NCBI GenBank assembly: GCA_003279455.1 | Contig: QCHU01000001.1 | Span: 1 to 64,000 of the forward strand | Direction: 5' to 3' | Source of the DNA: Prochlorococcus sp. AG-402-G19 | GTDB taxonomy: Bacteria; Cyanobacteriota; Cyanobacteriia; PCC-6307; Cyanobiaceae | DNA: 64,000 nt | Shown here: piece after piece, positions 31,298-39,156 of the stretch | Layout: each line of letters begins with the position of its first letter | How positions within the stretch are numbered: the first letter of the stretch is position 1 | The notes under the pieces: model-generated | What the model was told of the DNA's origin: nothing | What the model saw: only the letters and a program-made list of their open reading frames with translations | The model's database searches: none | Made by a program: the position numbers and the translations under genes

Positions 31298-31986
31298 AAT
31301 TTTATGGCGTATGCCCAATGTTTTGATAGATTATTTTCTCCAAGATACTTTTGCAATTTTCTTGAATTAATTTTCAATACTATCCCGTTTGTTGGATAGC
31401 TTTTAAATATTTTATCTTCTTTCCAGCATTGAAGGTAGATTTCTACATCTGAAGTAAAGTTTGTAAATTGAGTTTCAGGAATTTCAAAATTTAGATGTTT
31501 TAATTCTTGAAGAGACTGATAATGATTGATATTGCAATGGAATATTTGAAAAGCACAGAATCTCATTCTTTTTAAATTTGATTTGAATTTTAGAATTTCC
31601 ATAAATTCTGCATTATTATTTTTTTTATTTAATGTATTTTCATCGTCGTATAGAACTCCTCGAATTTCTATCCTGTTTTTAATCGGTATGATTTGAGGAA
31701 TGTTTTTTAGAGACCTTACACTTTCTGTTATGTCTTGATTATTTTTATTTATTGCCTTGTTTACTTTCCCATTGAAATATTGAATGCCAATATCTGATCC
31801 AATGATTTTTGGCTCTAAAATTATTCTTGTATTTGGAAGAAGTGACTCCAACCATTCATGAACATTGCCTTGTCCTAACGATAACAAGGCTTTTCCTCCA
31901 GAATTGTAATTAAAGATAGTATTTTCTAGAGATATTCTCTCAAGATTCCTTATAAGATGATCTGATCCTTCAGTTTCTTCATTCAT
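31294..31986 (-). CDS. stand-alone NAD-dependent DNA ligase adenylation-domain-like protein (A), 230 aa
   Basis: The order of short blocks follows the LigA nucleotidyltransferase domain. LEPKIIG holds Lys60 where LigA has the adenylated KxDG. Then come RSLKNIPQII, the EIRGVLY block (LigA EVRGEV), FCAFQIF (FFAYQ), LNFEIP, PTNGIVLKIN (EIDGVVIKV) and WAYAIKL (WAIAYKF). The lysine is kept, but Asp in motif I is Ile and Asp in motif IV is Asn. Ia, OB, Zn-finger, HhH and BRCT domains are absent. Paralogue at 35849-36478. It could be a nucleotide-binding or regulatory relic, or an RNA/DNA-end sensor; activity is uncertain. Confidence 0.65.
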   Translation of the reverse strand: MNEETEGSDHLIRNLERISLENTIFNYNSGGKALLSLGQGNVHEWLESLLPNTRIILEPKIIGSDIGIQYFNGKVNKAINKNNQDITESVRSLKNIPQIIPIKNRIEIRGVLYDDENTLNKKNNNAEFMEILKFKSNLKRMRFCAFQIFHCNINHYQSLQELKHLNFEIPETQFTNFTSDVEIYLQCWKEDKIFKSYPTNGIVLKINSRKLQKYLGENNLSKHWAYAIKL

Positions 31987-32078
31987 CCTTCAGTCCTACA
32001 TTTAATCAATTTAGTTTGCTTTTTATAATGCTAGCTAGGCATATTTAATGTAGTTAAATATTTTTTTAAAGATCAGAA

Positions 32079-32354
32079 ATGAGTCGATATTATTGCCCTT
32101 TCTGCTCTTCTCGTTATCAATTTCATAAAACCAGATGTGATGGTGTTTTGATTTGTGGCCTTTGCGGAGATCCATTAATAAAAAAACCTTTACTAATTTC
32201 AAGACGAATTATTGGGGTAGTTGCCGCATCAGCATTTCTAGCTCCCTTATTAATAATGATTATTTTTGTGATAAGTAATCTTAGTAATGAACAACATCCC
32301 ACCAATTCTGAAACATTAGTACTATTAACTATTAATAAATCATGGAAAATATAA
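32079..32354 (+). CDS. zinc-ribbon membrane protein, 91 aa
   Basis: SRYYCPFCSSRYQFHKTRCDG with a following ICGLCGDPL forms a four-cysteine zinc ribbon at residues 6-29. One membrane segment follows (about 47-68) and then a polar tail. This is a conserved cyanobacterial arrangement of unknown role. The last codons overlap the next gene's start at 32342, implying coupled translation with the methyltransferase. Confidence 0.7.
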   Translation: MSRYYCPFCSSRYQFHKTRCDGVLICGLCGDPLIKKPLLISRRIIGVVAASAFLAPLLIMIIFVISNLSNEQHPTNSETLVLLTINKSWKI

Positions 32355-32974
32355 ATCTAGACAATCGACTCAATTTCGCTGCGACGAAAAGGAATCGTGA
32401 TTCTATTGCCGCAGTTTTGAGTCATTATATTTCTCCCAACAGCTTGCTTTTAGAAATAGCTAGTGGTAGTGGAGAACACGGAGTATTCTTCCAAAAAATA
32501 TTCCCATCAATTATCTGGCAAACTAGTGATCCTGAACAAGCACATAGAAATAGTATAAATTCATGGATTAAGCATGAAGGGCTTTTTTCAAAGATGCCAG
32601 AAGCGTTAGATATTAATGTAGAAAAATCTCCTTGGCCAATAACCAAACAAATTAGATCTTTAATTAAAGGAATTGTCTGTATAAACATGATTCATATATC
32701 TCCCTGGAGTTGCACAAAAGCATTGTTTAAACATTCAAAAAGTAATCTTGATCAAAATCACTTTTTGATGATCTATGGACCCTTTATAAGAAAAGAGGTT
32801 CAAACTTCTGCTAGTAATTTAATTTTTGATCAATCGTTAAAATTTCAGAATCCACTTTGGGGACTTCGCAACTTAGATGAAGTCAATAAACTTGCCTTTT
32901 TGAATGGATTTGAGCAAGAAAAGGTCTATGAGATGCCAGCTAATAATCTTTCAGTTATTTATCGCTTAAATTAA
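32342..32974 (+). CDS. DUF938 SAM-dependent methyltransferase-like protein
   Basis: 210 residues. FAATKRNRDSIAAVLSHYI and LLEIASGSGEHGVFF (SAM-binding motif I, E.ASGSGEH) are diagnostic of DUF938, followed by WQTSDPE (motif II acid) and INMIHISPW. These proteins have a class I methyltransferase fold with unknown substrate. Length is typical. It overlaps the zinc-ribbon gene. Confidence 0.88.
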   Translation: MENINLDNRLNFAATKRNRDSIAAVLSHYISPNSLLLEIASGSGEHGVFFQKIFPSIIWQTSDPEQAHRNSINSWIKHEGLFSKMPEALDINVEKSPWPITKQIRSLIKGIVCINMIHISPWSCTKALFKHSKSNLDQNHFLMIYGPFIRKEVQTSASNLIFDQSLKFQNPLWGLRNLDEVNKLAFLNGFEQEKVYEMPANNLSVIYRLN

Positions 32975-33023
32975 AACTTAAGATAATTATATAATTTAGT
33001 GTATAACTGCCAAATTTAGGTAG

Positions 33024-33332
33024 TTGCGAGAGGAGAATAAATACAATCGCTTTTTTGAAGTGGATATTTCAGGCCCAGATGCAATTGATAAAGCTATTAA
33101 AGCTGGAGTTGATCTTGATGGAACTCCTATTCCTTCAGAAATGCTAAACCTATACACAGAGGTTATGGAAAAGGAAAATGCACGCAAAAGAAGTGGAGTT
33201 AAAAAATCAATGAGAAACAGAATTGTTAAAACTGGTGCTAAACATTTTGACCAAGAAACCCTTAATGCTCGTTTAATTAAAGCTGGTTGGCAAGGATTAA
33301 AAACAAAAGAAATTGAATTTTTTTATAAATGA
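33024..33332 (+). CDS. hypothetical protein, 102 aa
   Basis: A TTG start; a later GTG at 33060 is possible. VDISGPDAIDKAIKAGVDLD is followed by a long charged helix and a basic segment (KRSGVKKSMRNRIVKTGAKH). The end, ARLIKAGWQGLKTKEIEFFY, looks like a helix plus strand. Soluble. Not recognised. Confidence 0.55.
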   Translation: MREENKYNRFFEVDISGPDAIDKAIKAGVDLDGTPIPSEMLNLYTEVMEKENARKRSGVKKSMRNRIVKTGAKHFDQETLNARLIKAGWQGLKTKEIEFFYK

Positions 33333-33520
33333 AGTCGAACTTCTAATTGCACAAGCTCTACAGTAATCACAATATTTTTTAGTTCATTATCTGGTTAGTC
33401 AAATTAATATTGCAAATATTGTTTTTCAACAAATGTGCGTAAAGTTACTTTATTTGCAACAAGTCTTGTATCTTCCGTAACTGATTAGCAGATTGAGGTG
33501 GCAAGCCGTACACATGCGAC

Positions 33521-33559
33521 TTTACATAGTTTAACAATTCATTTACATTTGTTTACATG
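33521..33559 (+). promoter_or_regulatory. HLR1-like RpaB site upstream of the five-gene hli operon
   Basis: TTTACATT (33542-33549) - TG - TTTACATG (33552-33559) fits the RpaB HLR1 direct repeat with one terminal mismatch. A further TTTACATA lies at 33521. It sits just before the first hli ATG at 33578, like the repeats before the other hli pair. Confidence 0.65.
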
Positions 33560-33577
33560 TAAAAATTCTAATTTTTT

Positions 33578-33685
33578 ATGACTCCTGAAGCAGAAAAGTT
33601 TAATGGTTGGGCAGCAATGCTTGGCTTCGTTGCAGCGTTCGGTGCATATGCAACAACAGGTCAAATCATTCCTGGAATTTTCTAA
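33578..33685 (+). CDS. hli: high-light-inducible protein, 35 aa
   Basis: TPEAEKFNGWAAMLGFVAAF then TTGQIIPGIF, differing from the gene at 24718 by only a few residues and with nearly the same DNA. The chlorophyll-binding E..NGW.AM motif is intact. First gene of a five-member hli operon under an HLR1-like element. Thylakoid photoprotection. Confidence 0.92.
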   Translation: MTPEAEKFNGWAAMLGFVAAFGAYATTGQIIPGIF

Positions 33686-33706
33686 ACCAAATAACAACTC
33701 ATAACA

Positions 33707-33826
33707 ATGCAACCATCTAACAAAACAATCCTAGAAAGAAGCATCGGCAGACCAGCCATGATGGCATTCGTTCTACTAACAGGTATCTACCTAACAACCG
33801 GTCAACTCATCCCAGGTGTCGTTTAA
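33707..33826 (+). CDS. hli: high-light-inducible-like protein, 39 aa
   Basis: QPSNKTILERSIGRPAMMAF then TTGQLIPGVV. The helix motif is changed to E..IGRPAM, so the usual Asn ligand of the chlorophyll site is replaced by Ile, but the rest fits Hli. Its stop overlaps the next ATG (TAATG). Confidence 0.88.
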   Translation: MQPSNKTILERSIGRPAMMAFVLLTGIYLTTGQLIPGVV

Positions 33827-33972
33827 TGAAAAACCAAACTACTAAAACTCCAAGAGTAGAAGAAGGCAAAGTGATTGCTGAAAGGCTCAATGGCTACGCA
33901 GCATTTGTAGGATGCTGGGCCCTGATCGGCGCATATCTAACAACCGGTCAAATCATTCCAGGTGTTGTTTAA
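33826..33972 (+). CDS. hli: high-light-inducible protein, 48 aa
   Basis: A charged start (NQTTKTPRVEEGK) is followed by IAERLNGYAAFVGCWALIGA, ending TTGQIIPGVV. ER.NGYAA is a variant of the chlorophyll-binding motif. Start and stop both overlap neighbours (TAATG), showing tight coupling. Confidence 0.9.
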   Translation: MKNQTTKTPRVEEGKVIAERLNGYAAFVGCWALIGAYLTTGQIIPGVV

Positions 33973-34115
33973 TGACTAACAGTGTAACCTCCAGAAACAT
34001 TGATCCTGAAAAGGCTACAGCTGAAAGACTAAACGGCTACGCAGCAATCCTTGGTTGTATTGCTCTTATAGGTGCATATACATCAACTGGCCAGATTATT
34101 CCAGGTTTTGTCTGA
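33972..34115 (+). CDS. hli: high-light-inducible protein, 47 aa
   Basis: TNSVTSRNIDPEKATAERLN, then GYAAILGCIALIGAYTSTG and QIIPGFV. Close to the preceding gene (ERLNGYAA), so the two look like a tandem duplicate. Its TGA overlaps the next ATG. Confidence 0.9.
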   Translation: MTNSVTSRNIDPEKATAERLNGYAAILGCIALIGAYTSTGQIIPGFV

Positions 34116-34234
34116 TGGAAAACGACTATTGGACTACAGCTGAAATAATGAATGGTCGTCTTGCAATGATAGGCCTTCTTGCAGCTTTTATTAATTACGG
34201 TTTCACTGGCTGGATAGTTCCAGGCTTTATTTAA
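34115..34234 (+). CDS. hli: high-light-inducible protein, 39 aa
   Basis: NDYWTTAEIMNGRLAMIGLL then FTGWIVPGFI. The E..NGR.AM.G motif is intact and the C-terminus is WIVPGFI instead of TTGQIIPG. Last hli of the overlapping set. Probably membrane photoprotection like the others. Confidence 0.9.
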   Translation: MENDYWTTAEIMNGRLAMIGLLAAFINYGFTGWIVPGFI

Positions 34235-34251
34235 TTTTACCTCTTATTACA

Positions 34252-34362
34252 ATGTCTCTAAGTTATTGGCTTCGCGCTGAAGTTGACGATCTCTTAAACG
34301 AAGATACTTTCTTCGATAGCTCAGATTATTCCAGTCTTTTGGAAGATACTGATTGGGCTTAA
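34252..34362 (+). CDS. small acidic peptide after the hli operon, 36 aa
   Basis: ATG at 34252, 17 bases after the hli stop. SLSYWLRAEVDDLLNED then FFDSSDYSSLLEDTDWA. Very acidic, no membrane segment; probably co-transcribed with the hli genes. Function unknown. Confidence 0.55.
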   Translation: MSLSYWLRAEVDDLLNEDTFFDSSDYSSLLEDTDWA

Positions 34363-34382
34363 ATATAAAGCTTGGTTTGAGT

Positions 34383-34508
34383 ATGCAAAGCACAACACTT
34401 CATTGTCAACTTTGCAAGGAGAATTTGTCTGACTCTTTTTATAGAAGAAAAGGTTTGATCCTTTGTAAGCAATGTTTCAGAAAACTTAAAAAAGTCAGTA
34501 ATAGTTGA
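34383..34508 (+). CDS. small zinc-ribbon protein, 41 aa
   Basis: LHCQLCKENLSDSFYRRKGL then LCKQCFRKLKK. Two CxxC pairs form a zinc ribbon and the rest is basic. It lies 20 bases after the acidic peptide gene, so it may share its transcript. A nucleic-acid or protein contact is possible. Confidence 0.6.
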   Translation: MQSTTLHCQLCKENLSDSFYRRKGLILCKQCFRKLKKVSNS

Positions 34509-34662
34509 TTTTTTCGTTTTAAGCTAAGCAATTATTTTAATTAAATATTAAATTGAATATGCACATAAGATTTATTGAACAACTACGTTTTGCGTATACT
34601 GAATTCTTTTTTCCACTCTGATGAATCTTATTTGTTTAACGTATTGAGGATCAATTTATTAT

Positions 34663-34863
34663 TTAAAAATCAATAAGCAAAACTTGATTGCGTTTAACCT
34701 CTATTGTAAGAAGATTAATAGCTTTTTCTAAGTCTTCTTCTGTCTGGAAACCTAATACTTCTGCTGGTTCAAGACCCAGCGAACTGAAATCTGGTTCTAT
34801 TCCGAAAGGTTCTATATTTTCTAAACTTCCAACGATCTCTTCAAGTTCTTCTAACTCAGTCAT
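34663..34863 (-). CDS. small acidic protein, 66 aa
   Basis: TELEELEEIVGSLENIEPFG, then GLEPAEVLGFQTEEDLEKAI. Glu/Leu-rich and helical, no membrane segment. Not recognised. Confidence 0.5.
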   Translation of the reverse strand: MTELEELEEIVGSLENIEPFGIEPDFSSLGLEPAEVLGFQTEEDLEKAINLLTIEVKRNQVLLIDF

Positions 34864-34905
34864 AATGTTTTTTTCAGATAATCAGTGGTTTTTCTTGCAA
34901 TTCCT

Positions 34906-35160
34906 TTATGAGACTTCAAGTTTAAAACCTTTGTCTAAAAGTTGTTGATATGTGAGTCTTGCTTGGAATGCGAGAATTTCAATAGGTTCTTTATCGTCTC
35001 TTTGCATGATGAAATAGTGATTGTCATCACCTTTTCTAGCAAAAATTACTATTTCAGAACCTCTTACTAATCTCCAATTTTCTAGAGCTTTATGTTCAGA
35101 TAATGGTCCTAAATCCCAAGGAGCCTTCTCTGGATACTTCTCTCTTTTTACCCTTGGCAT
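34906..35160 (-). CDS. YPE-PWDL family protein (copy 1), 84 aa
   Basis: EKYPEKAPWDLGPLSEHKAL, then IVIFARKGDDNHYFIMQRDD and EILAFQARLTYQQLLDKG. It aligns along its whole length with the neighbour at 35227-35478. The strand-strand-helix pattern is soluble. A tandem duplicate of unknown role. Confidence 0.6.
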   Translation of the reverse strand: MPRVKREKYPEKAPWDLGPLSEHKALENWRLVRGSEIVIFARKGDDNHYFIMQRDDKEPIEILAFQARLTYQQLLDKGFKLEVS

Positions 35161-35226
35161 TTACTAAAAGTGTCTATTTCTTTAAGCCTACACTTATGAT
35201 CTTCAACGTCAAGAATTATTTATTAA

Positions 35227-35478
35227 TCAGGAAAAGGCAGCTAATGAATATCCCTCATCAAACAACCTTTGAAAGGTAAACCTGGCTTCATATTCATGGA
35301 TTGCCTTTCTAATTCCATCATTTTTCTGGATGTATATATATTTATCGTTTATACGACTCCTCGTAAACGTATAAACTATGTCCGCTTTAGATAGTATCCA
35401 CTCTATTGATTTGTAATTGTTTTTGTCGAAATTTAAATCCCAGGGAACATTTTCCGGGTATTTTTCCATTACTGCCAT
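35227..35478 (-). CDS. YPE-PWDL family protein (copy 2), 83 aa
   Basis: MEKYPENVPWDLNF, then YTFTRSRINDKYIYIQKND and YEARFTFQRLFDEGYSL match copy 1. The first gene of the pair in transcription order, 66 bases before copy 1. Function unknown. Confidence 0.6.
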   Translation of the reverse strand: MAVMEKYPENVPWDLNFDKNNYKSIEWILSKADIVYTFTRSRINDKYIYIQKNDGIRKAIHEYEARFTFQRLFDEGYSLAAFS

Positions 35479-35848
35479 ATTTATAGAAGTTCCTCTATAA
35501 AAAATATGTGATAACTGCTATGGATACATGAGAATAAATACTGACTTTGTTTACAATATCTTTATCTTGTATTAATTATAAATTTGTAAAAGCATATTTA
35601 TGGACTCTTTATGTTAGAAATTAATTTTTTTATTCTCAATTATTTCTAGCTGTAATTGCCTATGAGTTATATAAATCTAATACTTATTTCATATTATTAT
35701 TGATGATATATATCTGTATAGAAAATTTATTGAAGCTTGATATTTTAAGTTGATTTCATTCATTATTTTTTTTATTATGCTACATATTTGAATAACCTAA
35801 AGCTGTTTAAAATTTTGATTCCTTAAGAAAAGAGGTTAAAGAAGCGAC
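35479..35848. other. AT-rich gap, nothing recognised
   Basis: No supportable ORF, hairpin terminator or RNA gene. It separates divergent genes, so it should contain two promoters. Confidence 0.5.
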
Positions 35849-36478
35849 TTGACAGAACATTTTACTATTGATATGGGTATGAAGTTACTTGGATTAGATA
35901 AAATTTGTTTCTCAAGCTGGTGGGCAAAATTACCAGAGGGATCAACTATGGTGGTACAGCCTAAAATAGAAGGTTTCGCAATAGGTCTAAGATACAAATA
36001 CGGTCAATTAGTAGATGCTTTTTCTCGAGAGGATAGTGAAATCATTGAAAATATAAGAACAATCAATGCTATTCCATTAAATATTGATGACTCTTTAAAA
36101 GTTGAAGTTGAGTTGGAGGGTGTTTTATATTCTCCTTTTTCTAATTCTAAATTATCATCTGAGAAACCGTTGTCGACCTTAACTCCAAAAAACTTTAGCA
36201 ATTCTCCATTGTCTTTTTTGGCATTTCAAATATTTCGATCTAACCGTGATGAATTGTCAGATTTGACTCAACTTCAAAATTGGGGCTTTGAGGTACCTAT
36301 TACCTTAAGAACGCATGATCCAATGCAAGTAAAGAGATGGCATTCTCAATGGTTAAGAAATGAATTGTTTTCAAATTTTCCTACTAATGGAATAGTCGCA
36401 AAATGCAATTCTTATTCGACAAAAAATATTTTAGGCGTTAGCCAATACTCACCTAACTGGGCTTTAGCTTTAACATAA
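35849..36478 (+). CDS. stand-alone NAD-dependent DNA ligase adenylation-domain-like protein (B), 209 aa
   Basis: A TTG start. VVQPKIEGFAIGLRYKYGQL matches LigA motif I and its following strand, with Lys39 in KIEG for KxDG. Next come ENIRTINAIPL (LigA NIRTIRSIPL), VEVELEGVLY, FLAFQIF, WGFEVP, PTNGIVAKCN (IDGVVIKVN), LGVSQYSPNWALAL (LGATSRAPRWAIA). It keeps more LigA residues than the paralogue at 31294-31986, but motif IV Asp is again Asn. All other LigA domains are missing. Function unknown; NAD or AMP binding is plausible. Confidence 0.75.
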   Translation: MTEHFTIDMGMKLLGLDKICFSSWWAKLPEGSTMVVQPKIEGFAIGLRYKYGQLVDAFSREDSEIIENIRTINAIPLNIDDSLKVEVELEGVLYSPFSNSKLSSEKPLSTLTPKNFSNSPLSFLAFQIFRSNRDELSDLTQLQNWGFEVPITLRTHDPMQVKRWHSQWLRNELFSNFPTNGIVAKCNSYSTKNILGVSQYSPNWALALT

Positions 36479-36621
36479 TAATTCTTTAGTAGTTTTTCTG
36501 AGAATCTAATTGAGAATGTCAATGATTTTGATTATTAGTTTCTATTCATTTGTTCTTATCAAGATTGCTAGATAAGCTTAATAAAAAATAACCTTCATTG
36601 ATTCACCGCGCGATAGCTATT

Positions 36622-36798
36622 ATGACCTTTACTGACAACCAACTGCTTGAAGCAATAAGAGGAAATATTGATGTGAAAAATTGTTTTAATAAGATTTCCG
36701 ACGCATGTAAGGAATTACAAATGAAAACTGGCTGCCCAGATGATGATATTGATCGATTTCTTGAGTTTGCAATTGGTAAGTGGCACAATTCAAATTGA
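36622..36798 (+). CDS. LKxxTxC-family small protein, 58 aa
   Basis: I take the ATG at 36622, because the eight residues from an earlier TTG (36598) lack family likeness. TFTDNQLLEAIRGNIDVKN then ACKELQMKTGCPDDDIDRFLE. It shares the helix-TxC-helix pattern with 29225, 47678, 53815 and 23951. Soluble. Function unknown. Confidence 0.6.
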   Translation: MTFTDNQLLEAIRGNIDVKNCFNKISDACKELQMKTGCPDDDIDRFLEFAIGKWHNSN

Positions 36799-36964
36799 AA
36801 CTTCTAAATTTATAAGTTTTGGCATTATCTAGCGTGTTCTCTATTTTTTAATCTTCATCTATTAATCTTCGCAGCATCAGATGATTGCATGTTTTGTCAT
36901 TGTAAATGTGACTTGATGTCTTCATCCCCTGAACTGCTTGAATAGATCTTATTGATTACTTATC

Positions 36965-37222
36965 TTGAATTTTCTAAGGAAAGATTTTATCCAGGTAATA
37001 TATCTAGGACTGTTGCCTTTCTGTTTTACTACTATTGCTATTCTGTTAATTCCTCTATCCAGGCAAGCTTCTAGCTGGAATAAGTGTATAAAAAAAACAA
37101 CCGCGACATTGAGTAAGGTGAAAGCTGTTCAAAAAATGAATGATGAAGGTAAGGAAGTTTTATCAGTGATGATATGTAATGGTGCTGTTTTTGAACCAAA
37201 GATTAAAACGATAATCGAATGA
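36965..37222 (+). CDS. small TM protein with C...CNG motif, 85 aa
   Basis: A TTG start. One membrane segment (LGLLPFCFTTIAILLIPL) is followed by SSWNKCIKKTTATL, a charged helix and VLSVMICNGAVFEPK. The W-C-CNG order after one TM relates it to 1696-1956 and 52442-52693. A possible periplasmic disulfide. Confidence 0.6.
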   Translation: MNFLRKDFIQVIYLGLLPFCFTTIAILLIPLSRQASSWNKCIKKTTATLSKVKAVQKMNDEGKEVLSVMICNGAVFEPKIKTIIE

Positions 37223-37355
37223 AGCTTTGGAATTATTTTTAAAACATATAATTTCCATACAGGTTAAAAATATCAGCTTCTACATGTCTTAGTTAGATTA
37301 TAAGGTCAGTATAATTGTTCTCATGGAAAACTAGATGTTATATTTTCATGTCTTA

Positions 37356-37448
37356 CTAGGAATTTAATAGAGTTCCAATTAATCCCGCAAATGCTGAAAG
37401 GATGAATACAGATACGATACAAATCGCAAGAATTTTAGTGAGATTCAT
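37356..37448 (-). CDS. 30-residue membrane peptide
   Basis: ATG at 37448. NLTKILAICIVSVFILSAF then AGLIGTLLNS. One helix. Function unknown. Confidence 0.4.
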   Translation of the reverse strand: MNLTKILAICIVSVFILSAFAGLIGTLLNS

Positions 37449-37863
37449 TTTTTGTTGTAATAAGTAATTATATTCTGATTCATCCCTTAGCAAATATTCA
37501 AATATAAAGCTTTATATACCGAACAAACTGATTTTTGCAAATTTGTGATTTGGTCATAGCTCTCTTTATGAATTCTTAGATTTTTCCTTATTTATTAAAA
37601 TTATCTTGCTATTGCTGGCGATTGAGCGTTTTCTAATAGATAAATGACCCTTCGATTCATTTATTTTACAGGTTTCCAAAGAGGACGTTTCCTATAAATC
37701 ATTGTCTATAAGCATGAACAATTTTCCATATAACCTTGAATTCCTGAGTTTAATCTAGTTACTTCTCTTCCCATTACTTTTAGCTTTAATGTCTGGGACT
37801 AATGTAAATATTGTAAGTTTGTTAATTATAAGTTAGTATTATAAGTACAACCATTTATTTATC
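37449..37863. other. gap upstream of cyAbrB, nothing recognised
   Basis: No supportable gene on either strand. It presumably contains the cyAbrB promoter. Confidence 0.45.
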
Positions 37864-38220
37864 ATGCTCACTGGTAAGGATTTATTAGCCAAGGTCAAAG
37901 ACTTGGGAGATGTCTCAAAATCTGATCTTGTTAAAGCTTGTGGATATGTTTCCACCAAAAAAGGAGGCGGAGAACGTCTTAACTACACTGCATTTTATGA
38001 AGCCCTTCTAGAGGCTAAAGGTGTAAACCTAGCAGCTGAAAGTGCTGGTGGTATTGGTAAAGGTGGAAGAAAGCTTAGTTATGTGGCTACCGTTCAAGGA
38101 AATGGAAACCTATTGATAGGAAAGGCCTATACAGCTCTTTTAGATCTCAAGCCAGGTGATAATTTTGAGATTAAGATGGGACGCAAAGGTTTTCGTTTGG
38201 TTCCAGAAGGAGAAGGTTAA
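37864..38220 (+). CDS. cyAbrB-type transcriptional regulator
   Basis: 118 residues. LTGKDLLAKVKDLGDVSKSD and LVKACGYVSTKKGGGERLNY form the N-terminal part. YVATVQGNGNLLIGKAYTAL and LKPGDNFEIKMGRKGFRL form the AbrB-like swapped-hairpin DNA-binding end typical of cyAbrB. These proteins are conserved in cyanobacteria and regulate carbon, nitrogen and light responses. Normal length. Followed by a strong terminator, so monocistronic. Confidence 0.92.
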   Translation: MLTGKDLLAKVKDLGDVSKSDLVKACGYVSTKKGGGERLNYTAFYEALLEAKGVNLAAESAGGIGKGGRKLSYVATVQGNGNLLIGKAYTALLDLKPGDNFEIKMGRKGFRLVPEGEG

Positions 38221-38252
38221 TTCCTGAAAAACTGATTTAATTTATTTAGATT

Positions 38253-38286
38253 TAGCCGAGATGCATATCTGTATCTCGGCTTTTTT
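38253..38286 (+). terminator. terminator after cyAbrB
   Basis: GCCGAGAT - gcatatctgt - ATCTCGGCTTTTTT, a perfect 8-bp stem with a T tail. Confidence 0.9.
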
Positions 38287-38744
38287 AATTGCTAAATTGT
38301 CCTAGATAAACTTGTCGGATTGTTAATCTATATTTAATTTACCGACTAAGATCTTTACCCTCTTATTCACAGCGTTTTCCATTTTTCCTCTAATTGATTC
38401 TTCGTTTTTACTGATCAAATTTTTTTTTTTTGTTTAAATTCGTTTTTTGTCCCAACAAAAACTTTTTCATATAGCATTTTGATTTTCGAATTTTATGTTT
38501 TTCATGATTTTCTCTCATAATGGCTTTAATTATGATCGTTTTTGCTTTCGACGATTTTATTCTTGTTTAAATCTTCGTCTTTTTTTTGTATCAACCTTTG
38601 TATTTGAGATAAAACCTTGTCCAGCATTCTCTTTTATAGCCATGTCGCTTTTATTTGATAAGGTTTATACTCTTTTTTTTCTCTTGTCTCTAATTATATA
38701 TATTCACGTTTTGATATCTTAGTTCGTTATCCTTAAAACCTTTT
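38287..38744. other. very T-rich gap, weak ORF only
   Basis: The plus strand is extremely T-rich. A 75-codon frame at 38495-38722 is dominated by Phe and Leu codons as expected from composition alone, so I do not call it. Confidence 0.4.
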
Positions 38745-38975
38745 ATGCATAGTAGATTCTTGTTTGATCCGCTCTATGAAGAAATTGTTACTAATACATC
38801 AGAATTTATATTGTATATGGTTAGACATGTTTTTTTTGAGCTTGTTCTACCATTGTCTATTTTTGTTGGTGTAATACTTACTCTGTTTATGGATTGGAGT
38901 TGGATACCTATTTCAAGTATTGATCGTGGAAGGGGTCATAGTCTTGAACAAGTTAAGAAAGATCTACTTGAATAA
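38745..38975 (+). CDS. single-TM hypothetical protein, 76 aa
   Basis: FLFDPLYEEIVTNTSEFILY, then a membrane helix (FFELVLPLSIFVGVILTLFM) and DWSWIPISSIDRGRGHSLEQ. The polar, non-repetitive tail in a T-rich region supports a real gene. A T17 run follows the stop. Not recognised. Confidence 0.5.
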   Translation: MHSRFLFDPLYEEIVTNTSEFILYMVRHVFFELVLPLSIFVGVILTLFMDWSWIPISSIDRGRGHSLEQVKKDLLE

Positions 38976-39051
38976 GGTAACTTTTTTTTTTTTTTTTTTA
39001 TAACCTTACTTGTTCATTAGGCTCCATAGTAATTATTTAAATAGCTAGTGA

Positions 39052-39156
39052 TCATTTTATCTTTTTCGTTTTAGCCTGGATTCCAAAATATATTGACAAA
39101 CCAATTAAAAGAACAACTAGTAATGAACTGCTATTCCCTAGGATTTCTATAAGCAT
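39052..39156 (-). CDS. 34-residue membrane peptide
   Basis: ATG at 39156. LIEILGNSSSLLVVLLIGL, then SIYFGIQAKTKKIK. One helix with a basic tail. Function unknown. Confidence 0.4.
   Translation of the reverse strand: MLIEILGNSSSLLVVLLIGLSIYFGIQAKTKKIK

Noticed and set aside
31104-31370. 88-codon plus ORF
   Set aside because: A more convincing 48-residue membrane protein and the end of the LigA-like gene lie on the other strand.
38495-38722. 75-codon plus ORF rich in Phe and Leu
   Set aside because: It is explained by extreme T-richness of the strand.
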